Source of the DNA: Equibacterium sp963662035
Lineage (GTDB): Bacteria; Bacteroidota; Bacteroidia; Bacteroidales; UBA932
Reading direction: 5' to 3'
Assembly (NCBI GenBank): GCA_963662035.1
Contig: CAVLDO010000003.1
Span: 1 to 64,000 of the forward strand
DNA: 64,000 bases
Part shown: positions 32,188 to 41,854 of the stretch, in pieces
Layout: each line of letters opens with the position of its first letter
Position numbering within the stretch: the stretch's first letter is position 1
The notes under the pieces: model-generated
The model's input: the letters and a program-made list of their open reading frames with translations, nothing else
Databases searched by the model: none
What the model was told of the DNA's origin: nothing
Translations under genes and position numbers: made by a program

Positions 32188-34905
32188 TTAGCTGTTCTTG
32201 ATTGCAGCCTGCGCTGCGGCAAGGCGTGCGATGGGAACGCGGAAAGGTGAGCAGGACACGTAGTTCATACCGATCTTGTGGCAGAATTCCACAGATGCAG
32301 GGTCACCGCCGTGCTCGCCGCAGATACCTACCTTGAGGTTCTCGCGGGTGCTGCGGCCGCCCTTCACGCCGACCTCGATGAGCCTGCCGACAGACTCGGT
32401 GTCAATGCTCTGGAACGGGTCGAAGGGGAGAATCTTGTTGTCGAGATAATCCTTCATAAAGCTGCCGATATCGTCGCGGCTGAAGCCGTAGGTCATCTGG
32501 GTGAGGTCATTGGTGCCGAATGAGAAGAACTGCGCGGTGCGGGCCATGCGGTCTGCAAGGATTGCCGCGCGGGGAATCTCAATCATAGTGCCGAACAGGA
32601 ACGGGATGTCGGTGTCGAACTTCTCCTCAACCTCTTTGTGTACGCGGTCGCAGATGCGTTTCTGGAAGTTGAGCTCGTTTACAGACACGGTCACGGGGAT
32701 CATAATCTCCGGTCTGGGCTCGAATCCCTCGGTAAAGAGTTCTGCGGCAGCCTCGAAGATTGCGCGGAACTGCATTTCGCTCAGGCTGGGGTAGCTGATG
32801 CCCAGACGGACGCCGCGGTGACCCATCATAGGGTTGACCTCGTGCAGAGCCTCGCCTCTCTTGCGGATTTCCTCTACGCTGATGCCCAGCTCGTCGGCCA
32901 GCTCCTGCTGCTTGTCCTCTGTCTGGGGCACGAACTCGTGCAAGGGGGGGTCAAGCAGACGGAAGGTGACGGGCTTGCCGTTCATAACCTTCATTGTGGT
33001 CTTTGCGGACTCCTTGACATAAGGCTCAAGCTCCTTGATGGCCTTGAGACGCTCCTCGGGAGTGGCGGTGTGGATCACCTTGCGCAGCTTGGCAAGGGGA
33101 GCCTCGCTGTTCTTGCCATAGAACATATGCTCGATGCGGAACAGGCCGATACCCTCGGCGCCGAACTCGATGGCCTTTGCGGCATCATCGGGGTTGTCGG
33201 CGTTGGTGCGGACACCCAACTTGCGGAACTTGTCCACGAGAGACATAAACTTCACGAAGCGGGGGTTCTCGCTGGCATCCATAGTGCCCACGGGCTCTGC
33301 GTAAACCAGACCCTTGCTGCCGTTCAGGGAGAAGACATCGCCCTCTTTGTATTCCTTGCCGGCGATGGTGAGCTTGCGGCCGCCCTCGGGCAGGTCTACA
33401 AACTTGATGGCGTCGCAGCCTACGATGCAGCACTTGCCCCATCCGCGCGCTACCAGAGCGGCGTGGCTGGTCATACCTCCGCGTGCTGTGAGCAGACCCT
33501 CTGCGGCGCGCATACCCTCGACATCCTCGGGGTTGGTCTCATCGCGTACCAGAATGGCCTTCTCCTTGTTCTGGGCCATTGCAACGGCCTTCTCGCTGGT
33601 GAAGACGATCTTGCCGACAGCACCGCCGGGGCCTGCGGGCAGACCCTGTGCGATTACAGTGGCCTTCTTCTCGGCTGCGGGGTCAAGCACGGGGTGCAGG
33701 AGCTCGTCAAGCTGTGTGGGGCTCACGCGCATAACTGCGGTCTTCTCATCGATGAGGCCCTCCTCCAGCATATCCATAGCCATATTGAGGGCTGCGATGC
33801 CGGTGCGCTTGCCCACGCGGCACTGGAGCATCCAGAGCTTGCCGTCCTGAATGGTGAACTCGATGTCCTGCATATCGTTGTAGTGCTTCTCGAGGTTCTG
33901 GCGGATGGTGTCCAGCTCTTTGTAAACCTCGGGCATAGCCTTCTCCAGTGAGGGGAGATTCTTGTTGTGCTCGTTTTTGGTTGCCTCGTTCAGGGGGTTG
34001 GGGGTGCGGATACCCGCCACAACGTCCTCGCCCTGGGCATTGATGAGCCACTCGCCATAGAATTTGTTCTCGCCTGTGGCGGGGTTGCGGCTGAAGGCGA
34101 CGCCGGTGGCGCTGGTCTCGCCCATATTGCCGAATACCATAGACTGTACGGTCACTGCGGTGCCCCAGTCATCGGGAATACCCTCGATGTTGCGGTATGC
34201 GATGGCGCGCTTGCCGTTCCAGGATTTGAACACGGCGCCGATGCCGCCCCACAGCTGGGCGCGTGCATCATCGGGGAACTCCTTGCCCAGAACCTCGAAC
34301 ACCCTTTTCTTGAAGGCGTCGCAGAGGGCGATGAGATCCTCTTCCGTGAGCTCTGTGTCAAGCTTGTATCCCTTGGAAGCCTTTACGTCGGCCATCATAG
34401 CATCCAGCTGCACGCGGATGCCCTTGCCGTCTTCGGGCTCGATGCCCTCGGCCTTCTCCATAACGACGTCGGAGTACATCATAATCAGACGGCGGTATGC
34501 ATCGTATACGAAACGGGGGTTCTTGGTCTTGGCAATAAGACCGGGGATGGTGGCGCTGCACAAACCTATGTTGAGCACGGTCTCCATCATGCCGGGCATT
34601 GAACTGCGGGCGCCGCTGCGGCAGGATACCAGAAGGGGATCCTTTGTATCGCCGAACTTGCGGCCCATTATAGCCTCTGTGGCTTTGAGGGCTTCGCTGA
34701 CTTCCGTCTCAAGCTCTGCGGGGAACTGGCCGCCCAGGTTGAAGTACTCCGTGCAGCACTCGGTTGTGATGGTGAAACCTGCGGGAACTGGCATTCCCAG
34801 AAGACACATCTCGGCAAGGTTGGCACCCTTACCGCCCAGCAATTCGCGCATCTTGCCGTTGCCGTCGGCGCTCTTGCCGCCAAAACGATAAACTCTTTTT
34901 ACCAT
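32188..34905 (-). CDS. ppdK: Pyruvate, phosphate dikinase
   Basis: A 905-residue enzyme that interconverts pyruvate + ATP + phosphate with phosphoenolpyruvate + AMP + PPi; in anaerobic gut bacteria it often serves PPi-linked glycolysis. The ATP-grasp domain is at about 1-340, the phosphohistidine domain carries His481 in GGMTSHAALVARG, and the C-terminal PEP-binding barrel (about 540-900) contains FGTNDLTQMTYGFSRDD and the end GEHGGDP. The length is near that of other bacterial PPDKs (about 870-910). It is monocistronic, with its own TACATTTG box and terminator. Confidence 0.97.
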   Translation of the reverse strand: MVKRVYRFGGKSADGNGKMRELLGGKGANLAEMCLLGMPVPAGFTITTECCTEYFNLGGQFPAELETEVSEALKATEAIMGRKFGDTKDPLLVSCRSGARSSMPGMMETVLNIGLCSATIPGLIAKTKNPRFVYDAYRRLIMMYSDVVMEKAEGIEPEDGKGIRVQLDAMMADVKASKGYKLDTELTEEDLIALCDAFKKRVFEVLGKEFPDDARAQLWGGIGAVFKSWNGKRAIAYRNIEGIPDDWGTAVTVQSMVFGNMGETSATGVAFSRNPATGENKFYGEWLINAQGEDVVAGIRTPNPLNEATKNEHNKNLPSLEKAMPEVYKELDTIRQNLEKHYNDMQDIEFTIQDGKLWMLQCRVGKRTGIAALNMAMDMLEEGLIDEKTAVMRVSPTQLDELLHPVLDPAAEKKATVIAQGLPAGPGGAVGKIVFTSEKAVAMAQNKEKAILVRDETNPEDVEGMRAAEGLLTARGGMTSHAALVARGWGKCCIVGCDAIKFVDLPEGGRKLTIAGKEYKEGDVFSLNGSKGLVYAEPVGTMDASENPRFVKFMSLVDKFRKLGVRTNADNPDDAAKAIEFGAEGIGLFRIEHMFYGKNSEAPLAKLRKVIHTATPEERLKAIKELEPYVKESAKTTMKVMNGKPVTFRLLDPPLHEFVPQTEDKQQELADELGISVEEIRKRGEALHEVNPMMGHRGVRLGISYPSLSEMQFRAIFEAAAELFTEGFEPRPEIMIPVTVSVNELNFQKRICDRVHKEVEEKFDTDIPFLFGTMIEIPRAAILADRMARTAQFFSFGTNDLTQMTYGFSRDDIGSFMKDYLDNKILPFDPFQSIDTESVGRLIEVGVKGGRSTRENLKVGICGEHGGDPASVEFCHKIGMNYVSCSPFRVPIARLAAAQAAIKNS

Positions 34906-34952
34906 AAATTCCTAATTAAGTATAATATTGTTGTAGTATTCCGCTTAAAACG

Positions 34953-34960
34953 CAAATGTA
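34953..34960 (-). promoter_or_regulatory. -7 promoter box (TACATTTG) of ppdK
   Basis: A minus-strand match to TAnnTTTG, 48 bases from the ppdK start, in the divergent space shared with the CBM9-like gene at 35000. Confidence 0.55.
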
Positions 34961-34999
34961 AGAAATATTGTTATATTTACCCCAACAAAACAGCCAAAC

Positions 35000-35659
35000 A
35001 TGAACAAGTCTCTTATAGTTTTTAATAATAATCTCCCCAAGGGGACAGATATTGAAGAGGTGGTGAAATACTTCGGCAGAAGGGGGATTGTATCCCACAG
35101 CGTGGATTGCGTCAACTGGAAGGAGTATCCCTACCGCCCCAGGGTGACGATGCGCATAGCCCATAACTGCGACGAAATCTTCCTGCAGTTCCGCGTGGTG
35201 GAGCGGGGGGTCCGCGGCACTTTCGCCTATGACTTCGGCTCCAGGCCCTGGACCGACTCGTGCGTGGAGTTCTTTATGATTCCCGACCCGGCAAAGGGGG
35301 ACTATTACAATATCGAGATTAACTGCATAGGACACGGGACATTCGCCTGCGGCCCCGACCGGAACACGCGCCACAACTTTGACGATTCTGTAATCAGACG
35401 CATCCGCAGGGTGTCGACCCTGGGCTCGCAGCCGCTGGTGATAGAGGGCGGGCGTCGCTGCTGGGCCCTCACGATGGCCATTCCCTTTGACATCTACGGC
35501 CTGGACGGCAACAGCATATCAGGCCGCACCCTCAAGGCCAACTTCTACAAGTGCGGCGATGATATGCCGGTGCCCCACTTCCTGAGCTGGAATCCGATAG
35601 GATGCCCCACGCCCAACTTTCACGCGCCGGAATATTTCGGGGATATCACTTTTGAGTAG
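35000..35659 (+). CDS. CBM9-like carbohydrate-binding fold protein
   Basis: A 219-residue protein of the family 9 carbohydrate-binding-like (DOMON-related) fold: strands rich in aromatic residues such as VDCVNWKEYPYRP, VEFFMIPDP and YYNIEINCIG. There is no signal peptide at the N terminus (MNKSLIVFNNN), so it seems cytosolic, unlike most sugar-binding modules. Stand-alone forms are common in Bacteroidales, with no defined role. It is divergent from ppdK and overlaps the convergent folC end by 14 bases. Confidence 0.8.
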   Translation: MNKSLIVFNNNLPKGTDIEEVVKYFGRRGIVSHSVDCVNWKEYPYRPRVTMRIAHNCDEIFLQFRVVERGVRGTFAYDFGSRPWTDSCVEFFMIPDPAKGDYYNIEINCIGHGTFACGPDRNTRHNFDDSVIRRIRRVSTLGSQPLVIEGGRRCWALTMAIPFDIYGLDGNSISGRTLKANFYKCGDDMPVPHFLSWNPIGCPTPNFHAPEYFGDITFE

Positions 35660-36911
35660 AGAGGGCGGCGACGGCGTCGCTCACGGTAAAGTTGCTGCCT
35701 CCGACGAATATGAGATCGGAGGGGGCGGCCTGCGCCCGGGCTGCTGCCAACGCTTCCGCCACGGATGGGGCCGTTTTGCCGCTGATGCCATATCCCGCCA
35801 GCTTGCCGGCAAGGGTCGCCACCGGCATAGCCCGGCCTGTGGAGGGCTGGGTCAGAATGTATGAGAAATGCCCGTCGGGGAGTATCATCTCCGGGGCGAT
35901 GGCATCCACATCCTTGTCGCTGACCACCCCGAACACTATGAAAATGTGGCTGTAGCTGCCGCTGACCTTTCTCAGCTGCGTAAATACCGGCAGCAGGCCG
36001 TGGGCGTTGTGGCCGATGTCGCAGATTATGTCCGGATTGTGGCGCAGAGTCTCCCAGCGGCCGTGGAAGGCGGTGAGGGAGGCGGTGCGGCAGATGCGCT
36101 CCGCGTCGAATTCTGCCCATCCGCTGCAGCGCAGAGTCTCCAGCGCCGCCTTTACGGTGAGCAGGTTCTGCCGCTGGTATTCTCCCTTGAGGTCCAGCTG
36201 CTCTGTCTCAATGCCGATGCGGGATTTGTGTTCGGCGGCAAAAACGAGCGGGGCCTTCCGCTCTGCCGCGACCTTTTCGAACACCGGACGGGTGCGGGGG
36301 ATGAATTCGCCCACCACCGCCGGGACTCCCTCCTTGATGATGCCCGCCTTCTCGAAGGCGATTTTTTCAGGTGTGTCTCCCAGATAGGCGGTGTGCTCCA
36401 GCGAGATGTTGGTGATGACGCTCAGGCGCGGGGTGATTATGTTGGTGGAGTCGAGCCTTCCGCCGAGTCCGCATTCGATGACTGCCATGTCCACATTCTC
36501 GCGGGCGAAATAGTCCAGCGCCATAGCTGTGGTTATCTCGAAGAACGACGGGTCGCGGCTTTGCATAAATGCCTCGGAAGCATCCAGAAAGGCCTCCACG
36601 GCAGAGCGGGGGATGAGGCTGCAGGTGTCGGATGCAATTATCTTGATGCGCTCGCGGAAGTCGCTCAGGTGGGGCGAGGTGTAGAGCCCCACGCGGCGGC
36701 TGCCGCTCAGCGCGGCGGCCAGCATAGAGCTCACCGAGCCTTTGCCGTTGGTGCCGGCTACGTGTATGGTGGCGTAGTTGCGGTGCGGATGGCCCAAAAA
36801 GGCGTCAAACGCCTGCATAGTGTCCAGTCCCGGTTTGTATGCCTTGCCGCCCACAACCTGATATGAGGGGAAACGGTTGAAAAGTTTCTCTATTTTTTCT
36901 TCGTAGCTCAC
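35646..36911 (-). CDS. folC: Folylpolyglutamate / dihydrofolate synthase
   Basis: A 421-residue Mur-ligase-type enzyme that adds glutamate to dihydropteroate or folates using ATP. The P-loop GTNGKGS lies at about 53-59 in HVAGTNGKGSVSSML, followed by YTSPHLSDFRERI (the omega loop) and the metal-binding ECGLGGRLDSTN and NISLEHTAYLG. The length is normal. It ends inside the convergent CBM9 gene; its promoter lies in the 56-base divergent gap to purL. Confidence 0.96.
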   Translation of the reverse strand: MSYEEKIEKLFNRFPSYQVVGGKAYKPGLDTMQAFDAFLGHPHRNYATIHVAGTNGKGSVSSMLAAALSGSRRVGLYTSPHLSDFRERIKIIASDTCSLIPRSAVEAFLDASEAFMQSRDPSFFEITTAMALDYFARENVDMAVIECGLGGRLDSTNIITPRLSVITNISLEHTAYLGDTPEKIAFEKAGIIKEGVPAVVGEFIPRTRPVFEKVAAERKAPLVFAAEHKSRIGIETEQLDLKGEYQRQNLLTVKAALETLRCSGWAEFDAERICRTASLTAFHGRWETLRHNPDIICDIGHNAHGLLPVFTQLRKVSGSYSHIFIVFGVVSDKDVDAIAPEMILPDGHFSYILTQPSTGRAMPVATLAGKLAGYGISGKTAPSVAEALAAARAQAAPSDLIFVGGSNFTVSDAVAALSTQK

Positions 36912-36933
36912 GCCGCGAAATTACACAATTTGT

Positions 36934-36941
36934 TACTTTTG
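36934..36941 (+). promoter_or_regulatory. -7 promoter box (TACTTTTG) of purL
   Basis: A consensus match 26 bases before the purL ATG, in the divergent folC-purL gap. Confidence 0.55.
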
Positions 36942-36966
36942 CGAACTACATATATCTCCCCCGAGT

Positions 36967-39900
36967 ATGAAAATATTGTTTTTTAGAAACGGCGCCGGGA
37001 GCGTCATTGCCGCACAAACTGTCAATAGTCAGCCACAGGAGGCCATAAAGGCTCTTGAGTGGCTTTTTTCTTCGTCTCTCATAGAGGGAGCGGAGCTCTT
37101 GGAGGGCCTCTTTGTGGGGCCGCGCCGCGAGATGGTGACCCCCTGGAGCACCACTGCGGTGGAGATTACCCGGAATATGAATGTGGACGGCATCTCCCGC
37201 ATAGAGGAGTACTTCCCCGTGCAGGGCGATGATGCCGCTTTTGACAAGATGCTGCAGCGGCTCTACCGCGGTCTGGATCAGGACATCTTCAAGGTGGACC
37301 ACACCCCCGAGCCGATAGAGTACATCACCGATTTCGATGCCTACAACACCCGCGAGGGGCTGGCCCTCTCCAAGGATGAGATACAGTATCTCAAAGATCT
37401 CTCCGCCCGCCTGGGCCGCAGCCTCACCGACAGCGAGGTGTTCGGCTTCAGCCAGGTCAACAGCGAGCACTGCCGCCACAAGATATTCAACGGCACATTC
37501 ATTATCGACGGCAAGGAGATGCCCTCCTCGCTGTTCAAGCTGATAAAGAAAACCACGGCCGCCAATCCCAACAGCGTTGTTTCTGCATACAAAGACAACT
37601 GCGCCTTCATAGAGGGCCCCACCGTGGAGATGTTCCATCCGCAGGACGGCTCAAAGCCCTCCTTTTTCGAGATGGACGAGGCCGAAACGGTAATCTCCCT
37701 CAAGGCGGAGACGCACAACTTCCCCACCACGGTGGAGCCCTTCAACGGCGCCGCCACCGGCACCGGCGGGGAGATCCGCGACCGCATCGCCGGCGGCAAG
37801 GGTTCATTCCCCATTGCCGGCACGGCCGTGTATATGACCAGCTACCCCCGCTTTGAGGAGGGCCGCCGCCCCTGGGAGAATCTCCCGGAGCGCAAGTGGC
37901 TCTATCAGACCCCGCAGGAGATACTCATCAAAGCCTCCAACGGCGCCAGCGACTTCGGCAATAAATTCGGCCAGCCGGTAATCTGCGGCTCCCTGCTCAC
38001 CTTTGAGTATGGCGACGGGAGGGGGATGTACGGCTTTGACAAAGTGATAATGCAGGCAGGCGGCGTGGGGTATGCCCGCAGGCGCGACTCCCTCAAGGAG
38101 ACTCCTGGCACCGGCGACGCGGTGGTGCTGCTGGGCGGAGACAACTACCGCATCGGAATGGGCGGCGGCGCGGTGAGCAGCGTGGCCACCGGCGAATATG
38201 CCAACGCCATAGAGCTCAACGCGGTGCAGCGCTCCAACCCCGAAATGCAGAAGAGGGCCTACAACGCCATCCGCGCTATAGCCGAAGAGAAGGACAACAC
38301 CATAATATCGGTGCACGACCACGGCGCCGGCGGCCACTTGAACTGCCTCTCGGAGCTTGTGGAGGAGGTGGGCGGCACCATAGACATATCCAAGCTTCCC
38401 GTGGGTGACCCGACCCTCTCCTACAAGGAGATCATCGGCAACGAGAGCCAGGAGCGTATGGGGCTGGTGATGAAGGACAAGGATGCCGACCATCTGCAGA
38501 AAATAGCCGAGCGCGAGCGCGCCCCGTTCTACAAGATAGGCAAGACCACCGGAGAGCACAATTTCACCCTTGTGGACAGCAAGACGGGGCAGGCCCCGAT
38601 AGATCTGGCCATCGGGGATATGATGGGTTCCACCCCCAAGACCGTTATGACCGGCACCACCGTTGAGAAGAAATACCCCGATGTGAAAGGGGTGGGGGAA
38701 TATACCCCCGCAGAGCTTGAGGCGGTGATAAAGGATATGCTCTCGCTTGAGTCGGTGGCCTGCAAGGACTGGCTCACCAACAAGGTAGACCGCTCCGTGA
38801 CCGGCCTTGTCGCCTGCCAGCAGTGCGCCGGCGAGATTCAGCTCCCCATAAACGATGTGGCTGTCACGGCAATCGGCTATGATTCCGATAGGGGCATCGC
38901 CACCTCCATCGGCCACGCTCCCGCTGCAGCTCTGATAGATCCTGCCGCAGGGTCGCGCCTGGCGATTGCCGAGGCGCTCACCAATATGGTATGGGCGCCG
39001 ATAGAGGGGGGCATCAAAGGTGTCAGCCTCAGCGCCAACTGGATGTGGCCCACCCGCAACGAGGGGGAGGACGCCCGCCTGTACAGCGCCGTGAAGGGGG
39101 CCAGCGATTTTGCCATCGCCCTGGGCATCAACATCCCCACCGGCAAGGACTCGATGTCTATGACTCAGAAATACCCTTCGGGCGAGAAGGTGCTCTCTCC
39201 CGGCACGCTGATAGTTTCTACGGTAGGACAGGTGAGCGACATCACCAAAACCGTGCACGCCGCCTTTGAGAAGACGCCGGCCAAGGTGCTCTATGTCCCC
39301 TTTGACCGCGAGGCGCGCTTTGCGCTGGGCGGCAGCGCCTATGCGCAGGTCTGCTCCGCGGTGGGCGGCGAATGTCCCGATGTGCGCGACCCCGAATATT
39401 TTGCGCGCTGCTTCAATGCCGTGCAGAGTCTCGTGCAGCAGGAGATGGTGCTTTCCGGGCACGACATATCAGCCGGCGGCCTTGTGACGGCTCTGCTGGA
39501 GAGCCAGTTTGCCAATGCAGAAGGCGGTCTGGACATCGACCTCACGGCTTTGGACGCCGATGTGCTGCTGAGCGAGATGCCGGGCGTGCTGCTGCAGGTT
39601 GCCGGCGGCAAGGCTCAGGAGATTCTCGGCGGCGCCGGTGTCAAATTCTATGAAATCGGCTCCACCGCTGCCGGCCGCTTTGTGGATATAAAATACAGCT
39701 GCGGCTCGCTCCATCTGGACATCGACGCCCTGCGCGACGAGTGGTTCAGAACCTCCTATCTGCTGGACAAGCGCCAGAGCGCGGGTGACTGCGCCGCCGA
39801 GCGTTTCGCAAACTACAAGAACCAGAAGCTGCATTACAGATTCCCTGCGGAGCGCGTTGCGCGCAGCAAGGGCGGCAAGAAGCCCGTGGCCGCAATCATC

Positions 39901-40626
39901 CGCGAGAAGGGCTCCAACGGCGACCGGGAAATGGCCTGGGCTCTGCATATGGCGGGCTTCGAGGTCAAGGATGTGCACACGACAGACCTTACAAGCGGCC
40001 GCGAAGACCTCGGCGGCGTGAATATGATAGTGTTTGTGGGCGGTTTCTCCAATGCCGACACCCTGGGCAGCGCCAAGGGGTGGGCCGGCGCCCTTATGTA
40101 CAACGAGAAGGCCCGCACCGCAATAGATGCCTTCTATGAGCGCAAGGACACCCTGAGCCTCGGCATCTGCAACGGCTGCCAGCTGATGGCCGAGCTGGGC
40201 GTAATAACCCCCGACGACCGCACCCACGCCCCCAAGATGGTGCACAACGATTCGCACAAGTTCGAGAGCGGATTCGTGGGGGTTACCATAGAGGATTCTC
40301 CCGCGATTATGCTCCGCACCCTGGCAGGCAGTAAACTGGGCATCTGGGTGGCTCACGGCGAGGGCAAATTCTCATTCCCCGCAGGACGCAATGTTCAGGT
40401 GGCTCTGCGCTACAACTACGGCGGCTATCCGGGCAACCCCAACGGCTCTCCGGAGGGCATTGCGGGCGTCTGCAGCAGCGACGGCCGCCATCTGGCTATG
40501 ATGCCCCACCCCGAGCGCTGTCTGCGCCCCTGGAACTGGCCCTGCTATCCCCGCGAGATGCGCCACGATGGCGACACCCCCTGGCTGGATATGTTTGTGA
40601 ATGCCTACAACTGGCTTTGCAGGTAG
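36967..40626 (+). CDS. purL: Phosphoribosylformylglycinamidine synthase, single chain
   Basis: A 1219-residue enzyme for step 4 of purine synthesis: FGAR + glutamine + ATP gives FGAM. It is the large fused form: N-terminal PurS-like region, duplicated AIR-synthase-like ATP-binding halves (motifs ETHNFPTTVEPFNGAATGTGGEIRD and HDHGAGGHLNCLSEL), and a C-terminal class I glutaminase with nucleophile Cys1068 in GICNGCQ and the His/Glu pair in MPHPER. Gram-positive bacteria use separate PurS, PurQ and PurL, whereas this fused form is usual in Bacteroidota and proteobacteria. A terminator follows 14 bases after the stop. Confidence 0.97.
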   Translation: MKILFFRNGAGSVIAAQTVNSQPQEAIKALEWLFSSSLIEGAELLEGLFVGPRREMVTPWSTTAVEITRNMNVDGISRIEEYFPVQGDDAAFDKMLQRLYRGLDQDIFKVDHTPEPIEYITDFDAYNTREGLALSKDEIQYLKDLSARLGRSLTDSEVFGFSQVNSEHCRHKIFNGTFIIDGKEMPSSLFKLIKKTTAANPNSVVSAYKDNCAFIEGPTVEMFHPQDGSKPSFFEMDEAETVISLKAETHNFPTTVEPFNGAATGTGGEIRDRIAGGKGSFPIAGTAVYMTSYPRFEEGRRPWENLPERKWLYQTPQEILIKASNGASDFGNKFGQPVICGSLLTFEYGDGRGMYGFDKVIMQAGGVGYARRRDSLKETPGTGDAVVLLGGDNYRIGMGGGAVSSVATGEYANAIELNAVQRSNPEMQKRAYNAIRAIAEEKDNTIISVHDHGAGGHLNCLSELVEEVGGTIDISKLPVGDPTLSYKEIIGNESQERMGLVMKDKDADHLQKIAERERAPFYKIGKTTGEHNFTLVDSKTGQAPIDLAIGDMMGSTPKTVMTGTTVEKKYPDVKGVGEYTPAELEAVIKDMLSLESVACKDWLTNKVDRSVTGLVACQQCAGEIQLPINDVAVTAIGYDSDRGIATSIGHAPAAALIDPAAGSRLAIAEALTNMVWAPIEGGIKGVSLSANWMWPTRNEGEDARLYSAVKGASDFAIALGINIPTGKDSMSMTQKYPSGEKVLSPGTLIVSTVGQVSDITKTVHAAFEKTPAKVLYVPFDREARFALGGSAYAQVCSAVGGECPDVRDPEYFARCFNAVQSLVQQEMVLSGHDISAGGLVTALLESQFANAEGGLDIDLTALDADVLLSEMPGVLLQVAGGKAQEILGGAGVKFYEIGSTAAGRFVDIKYSCGSLHLDIDALRDEWFRTSYLLDKRQSAGDCAAERFANYKNQKLHYRFPAERVARSKGGKKPVAAIIREKGSNGDREMAWALHMAGFEVKDVHTTDLTSGREDLGGVNMIVFVGGFSNADTLGSAKGWAGALMYNEKARTAIDAFYERKDTLSLGICNGCQLMAELGVITPDDRTHAPKMVHNDSHKFESGFVGVTIEDSPAIMLRTLAGSKLGIWVAHGEGKFSFPAGRNVQVALRYNYGGYPGNPNGSPEGIAGVCSSDGRHLAMMPHPERCLRPWNWPCYPREMRHDGDTPWLDMFVNAYNWLCR

Positions 40627-40639
40627 GCTTTCAGGGTGT

Positions 40640-40677
40640 AAAGAAAGGCCGTCCGAAAATCCGGGCGGCCTTTCTTA
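40640..40677 (+). terminator. Intrinsic terminator, probably bidirectional
   Basis: A perfect 11-base stem AAGAAAGGCCG/CGGCCTTTCTT (40641-40651 with 40666-40676) between the convergent purL and barrel genes. T-rich flanks on both sides are short. Confidence 0.78.
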
Positions 40678-40707
40678 TGTCTCTATTAACCTTTGAAGGG
40701 TGCGGCA

Positions 40708-41373
40708 TCACAGCCGCCAGCCGACGCGCAGGGCGATGCTGGGCAGCAGCCAGTTGTGCTTTTTGGTGGTGGCGGTGCCTATGTAGCCGTCCTCGTTAAT
40801 TTCTGAGAGCTCCTTTACAACCGTGCGGTTGAACACGCAGCGCTGGAAAGTCGGGCCCAGAGTGAAATATACCGAGCGGCTCTTGTCCATCCCCTTGAGG
40901 CGGATGTTGTAGCCTATCGATGGCTCCACATACATTCCGTGCTCCTGTCCGCTCTTGTCAAAGAGCTTGCGGCCAAAGTCATAGCGGAACGCCGCAAATT
41001 CGTAGCCCACGTCCAGGCGGGCATAGAGCTGCTTCATCTTGCCTTTGGTGAGATAATACTGCAGCGAGCCGTAGACCGGCACGAAAAAGTTCCCCTTCTC
41101 GCGGGTTATCTCAAAATCGGTGGGGGCGTCGATATATTCTACCTTCTTGACATCAGTGAGGTAGCTGGTGGCCACTATGCCGCTGCCGACCCCCACAAAC
41201 AGCCCTGTGCCCCAGGGGATGCGGTAGCCGTTGAGGATGTTGATGCCCGCATAGCTGTTGCTGCAGCGGACGGGCCCCACGGAGCCCATCCCCTCGATGG
41301 AGAGCTCGTAGCCCTGCGCAAACGAGCAGAGTGACATTGCGGCAAGGGTTATGGTGAGCAGAAATTTCTTCAT
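40708..41373 (-). CDS. Small outer-membrane beta-barrel protein
   Basis: A 221-residue exported protein with a clear signal peptide (cleaved after CSFA, about residue 19) and amphipathic strands separated by short turns, fitting an eight- or ten-stranded porin-like barrel of the OmpA/OprF N-terminal type. Typical strand segments are YFTLGPTFQRCVF and GSLQYYLTKGK. The end RVGWRL lacks the classic terminal Phe. No peptidoglycan-binding domain follows. It lies downstream of mscL by 21 bases and may share its transcript. Confidence 0.75.
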   Translation of the reverse strand: MKKFLLTITLAAMSLCSFAQGYELSIEGMGSVGPVRCSNSYAGINILNGYRIPWGTGLFVGVGSGIVATSYLTDVKKVEYIDAPTDFEITREKGNFFVPVYGSLQYYLTKGKMKQLYARLDVGYEFAAFRYDFGRKLFDKSGQEHGMYVEPSIGYNIRLKGMDKSRSVYFTLGPTFQRCVFNRTVVKELSEINEDGYIGTATTKKHNWLLPSIALRVGWRL

Positions 41374-41394
41374 TGCAATCGTGTTTTTGCCTGA

Positions 41395-41826
41395 TTATTT
41401 CTTGAGGCTGTCGCGGATTTCGCGCAGAAGCAGTATATCTTCCGGAGTGGCGGGCTCTTCGGGTGCGCTAGCGGGCTCCTCTTCCTTCTTCACCAGATCC
41501 TTCATCTTGTTGAGTCCCTTGACCACCATAAAGATGCTGAAGGCGATGATCAGAAAGTCCACCAGGGTCTGGATGAAGTTGCCGTAGGTGAGGGTCACGG
41601 CGGGCTTGACCACAGTCTCGCCATCGATAACCGCCTGACGCAGAGTTATGCTCAGTGTGGTGAAGTCCACATTGCCGATAAGTGCGCCCACCAGGGGCAT
41701 CAGGATGTCATTTACCAGAGAAGAGACGATTTTGCCGAAGGCGGCGCCGATAACGACGCCGACAGCCATATCGACCACGTTCCCCTTCATCGCGAATTCT
41801 TTGAATTCTTTGAGCAGTTTACTCAT
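41395..41826 (-). CDS. mscL: Large-conductance mechanosensitive channel
   Basis: A 143-residue inner-membrane channel that opens under membrane tension to release solutes in osmotic downshock. It has the amphipathic N-terminal helix (MSKLLKEFKEFAMKGN), TM1 with the pore-lining VVDMAVGVVIGAAFGKIV, TM2 (NFIQTLVDFLIIAFSIFMVV) and a cytosolic helix with an acidic linker (EEEPASAPEEPATPED). All parts are intact. The upstream gene is the DEDDy exonuclease (28 bases away). Confidence 0.97.
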   Translation of the reverse strand: MSKLLKEFKEFAMKGNVVDMAVGVVIGAAFGKIVSSLVNDILMPLVGALIGNVDFTTLSITLRQAVIDGETVVKPAVTLTYGNFIQTLVDFLIIAFSIFMVVKGLNKMKDLVKKEEEPASAPEEPATPEDILLLREIRDSLKK

Positions 41827-41854
41827 AATTCTATGTTTTAGCTGTTTGTAATTG

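Noticed and set aside
32638..33951. A 437-codon plus-strand open frame
   Set aside because: It lies entirely antisense to the clearly real ppdK gene, is Leu/Gly/His-rich as expected from complementing GC-rich codons, and has no promoter or recognisable domain.
37804..39462. A 552-codon minus-strand open frame
   Set aside because: It is antisense to purL with shadow composition; purL motifs on the other strand are decisive.
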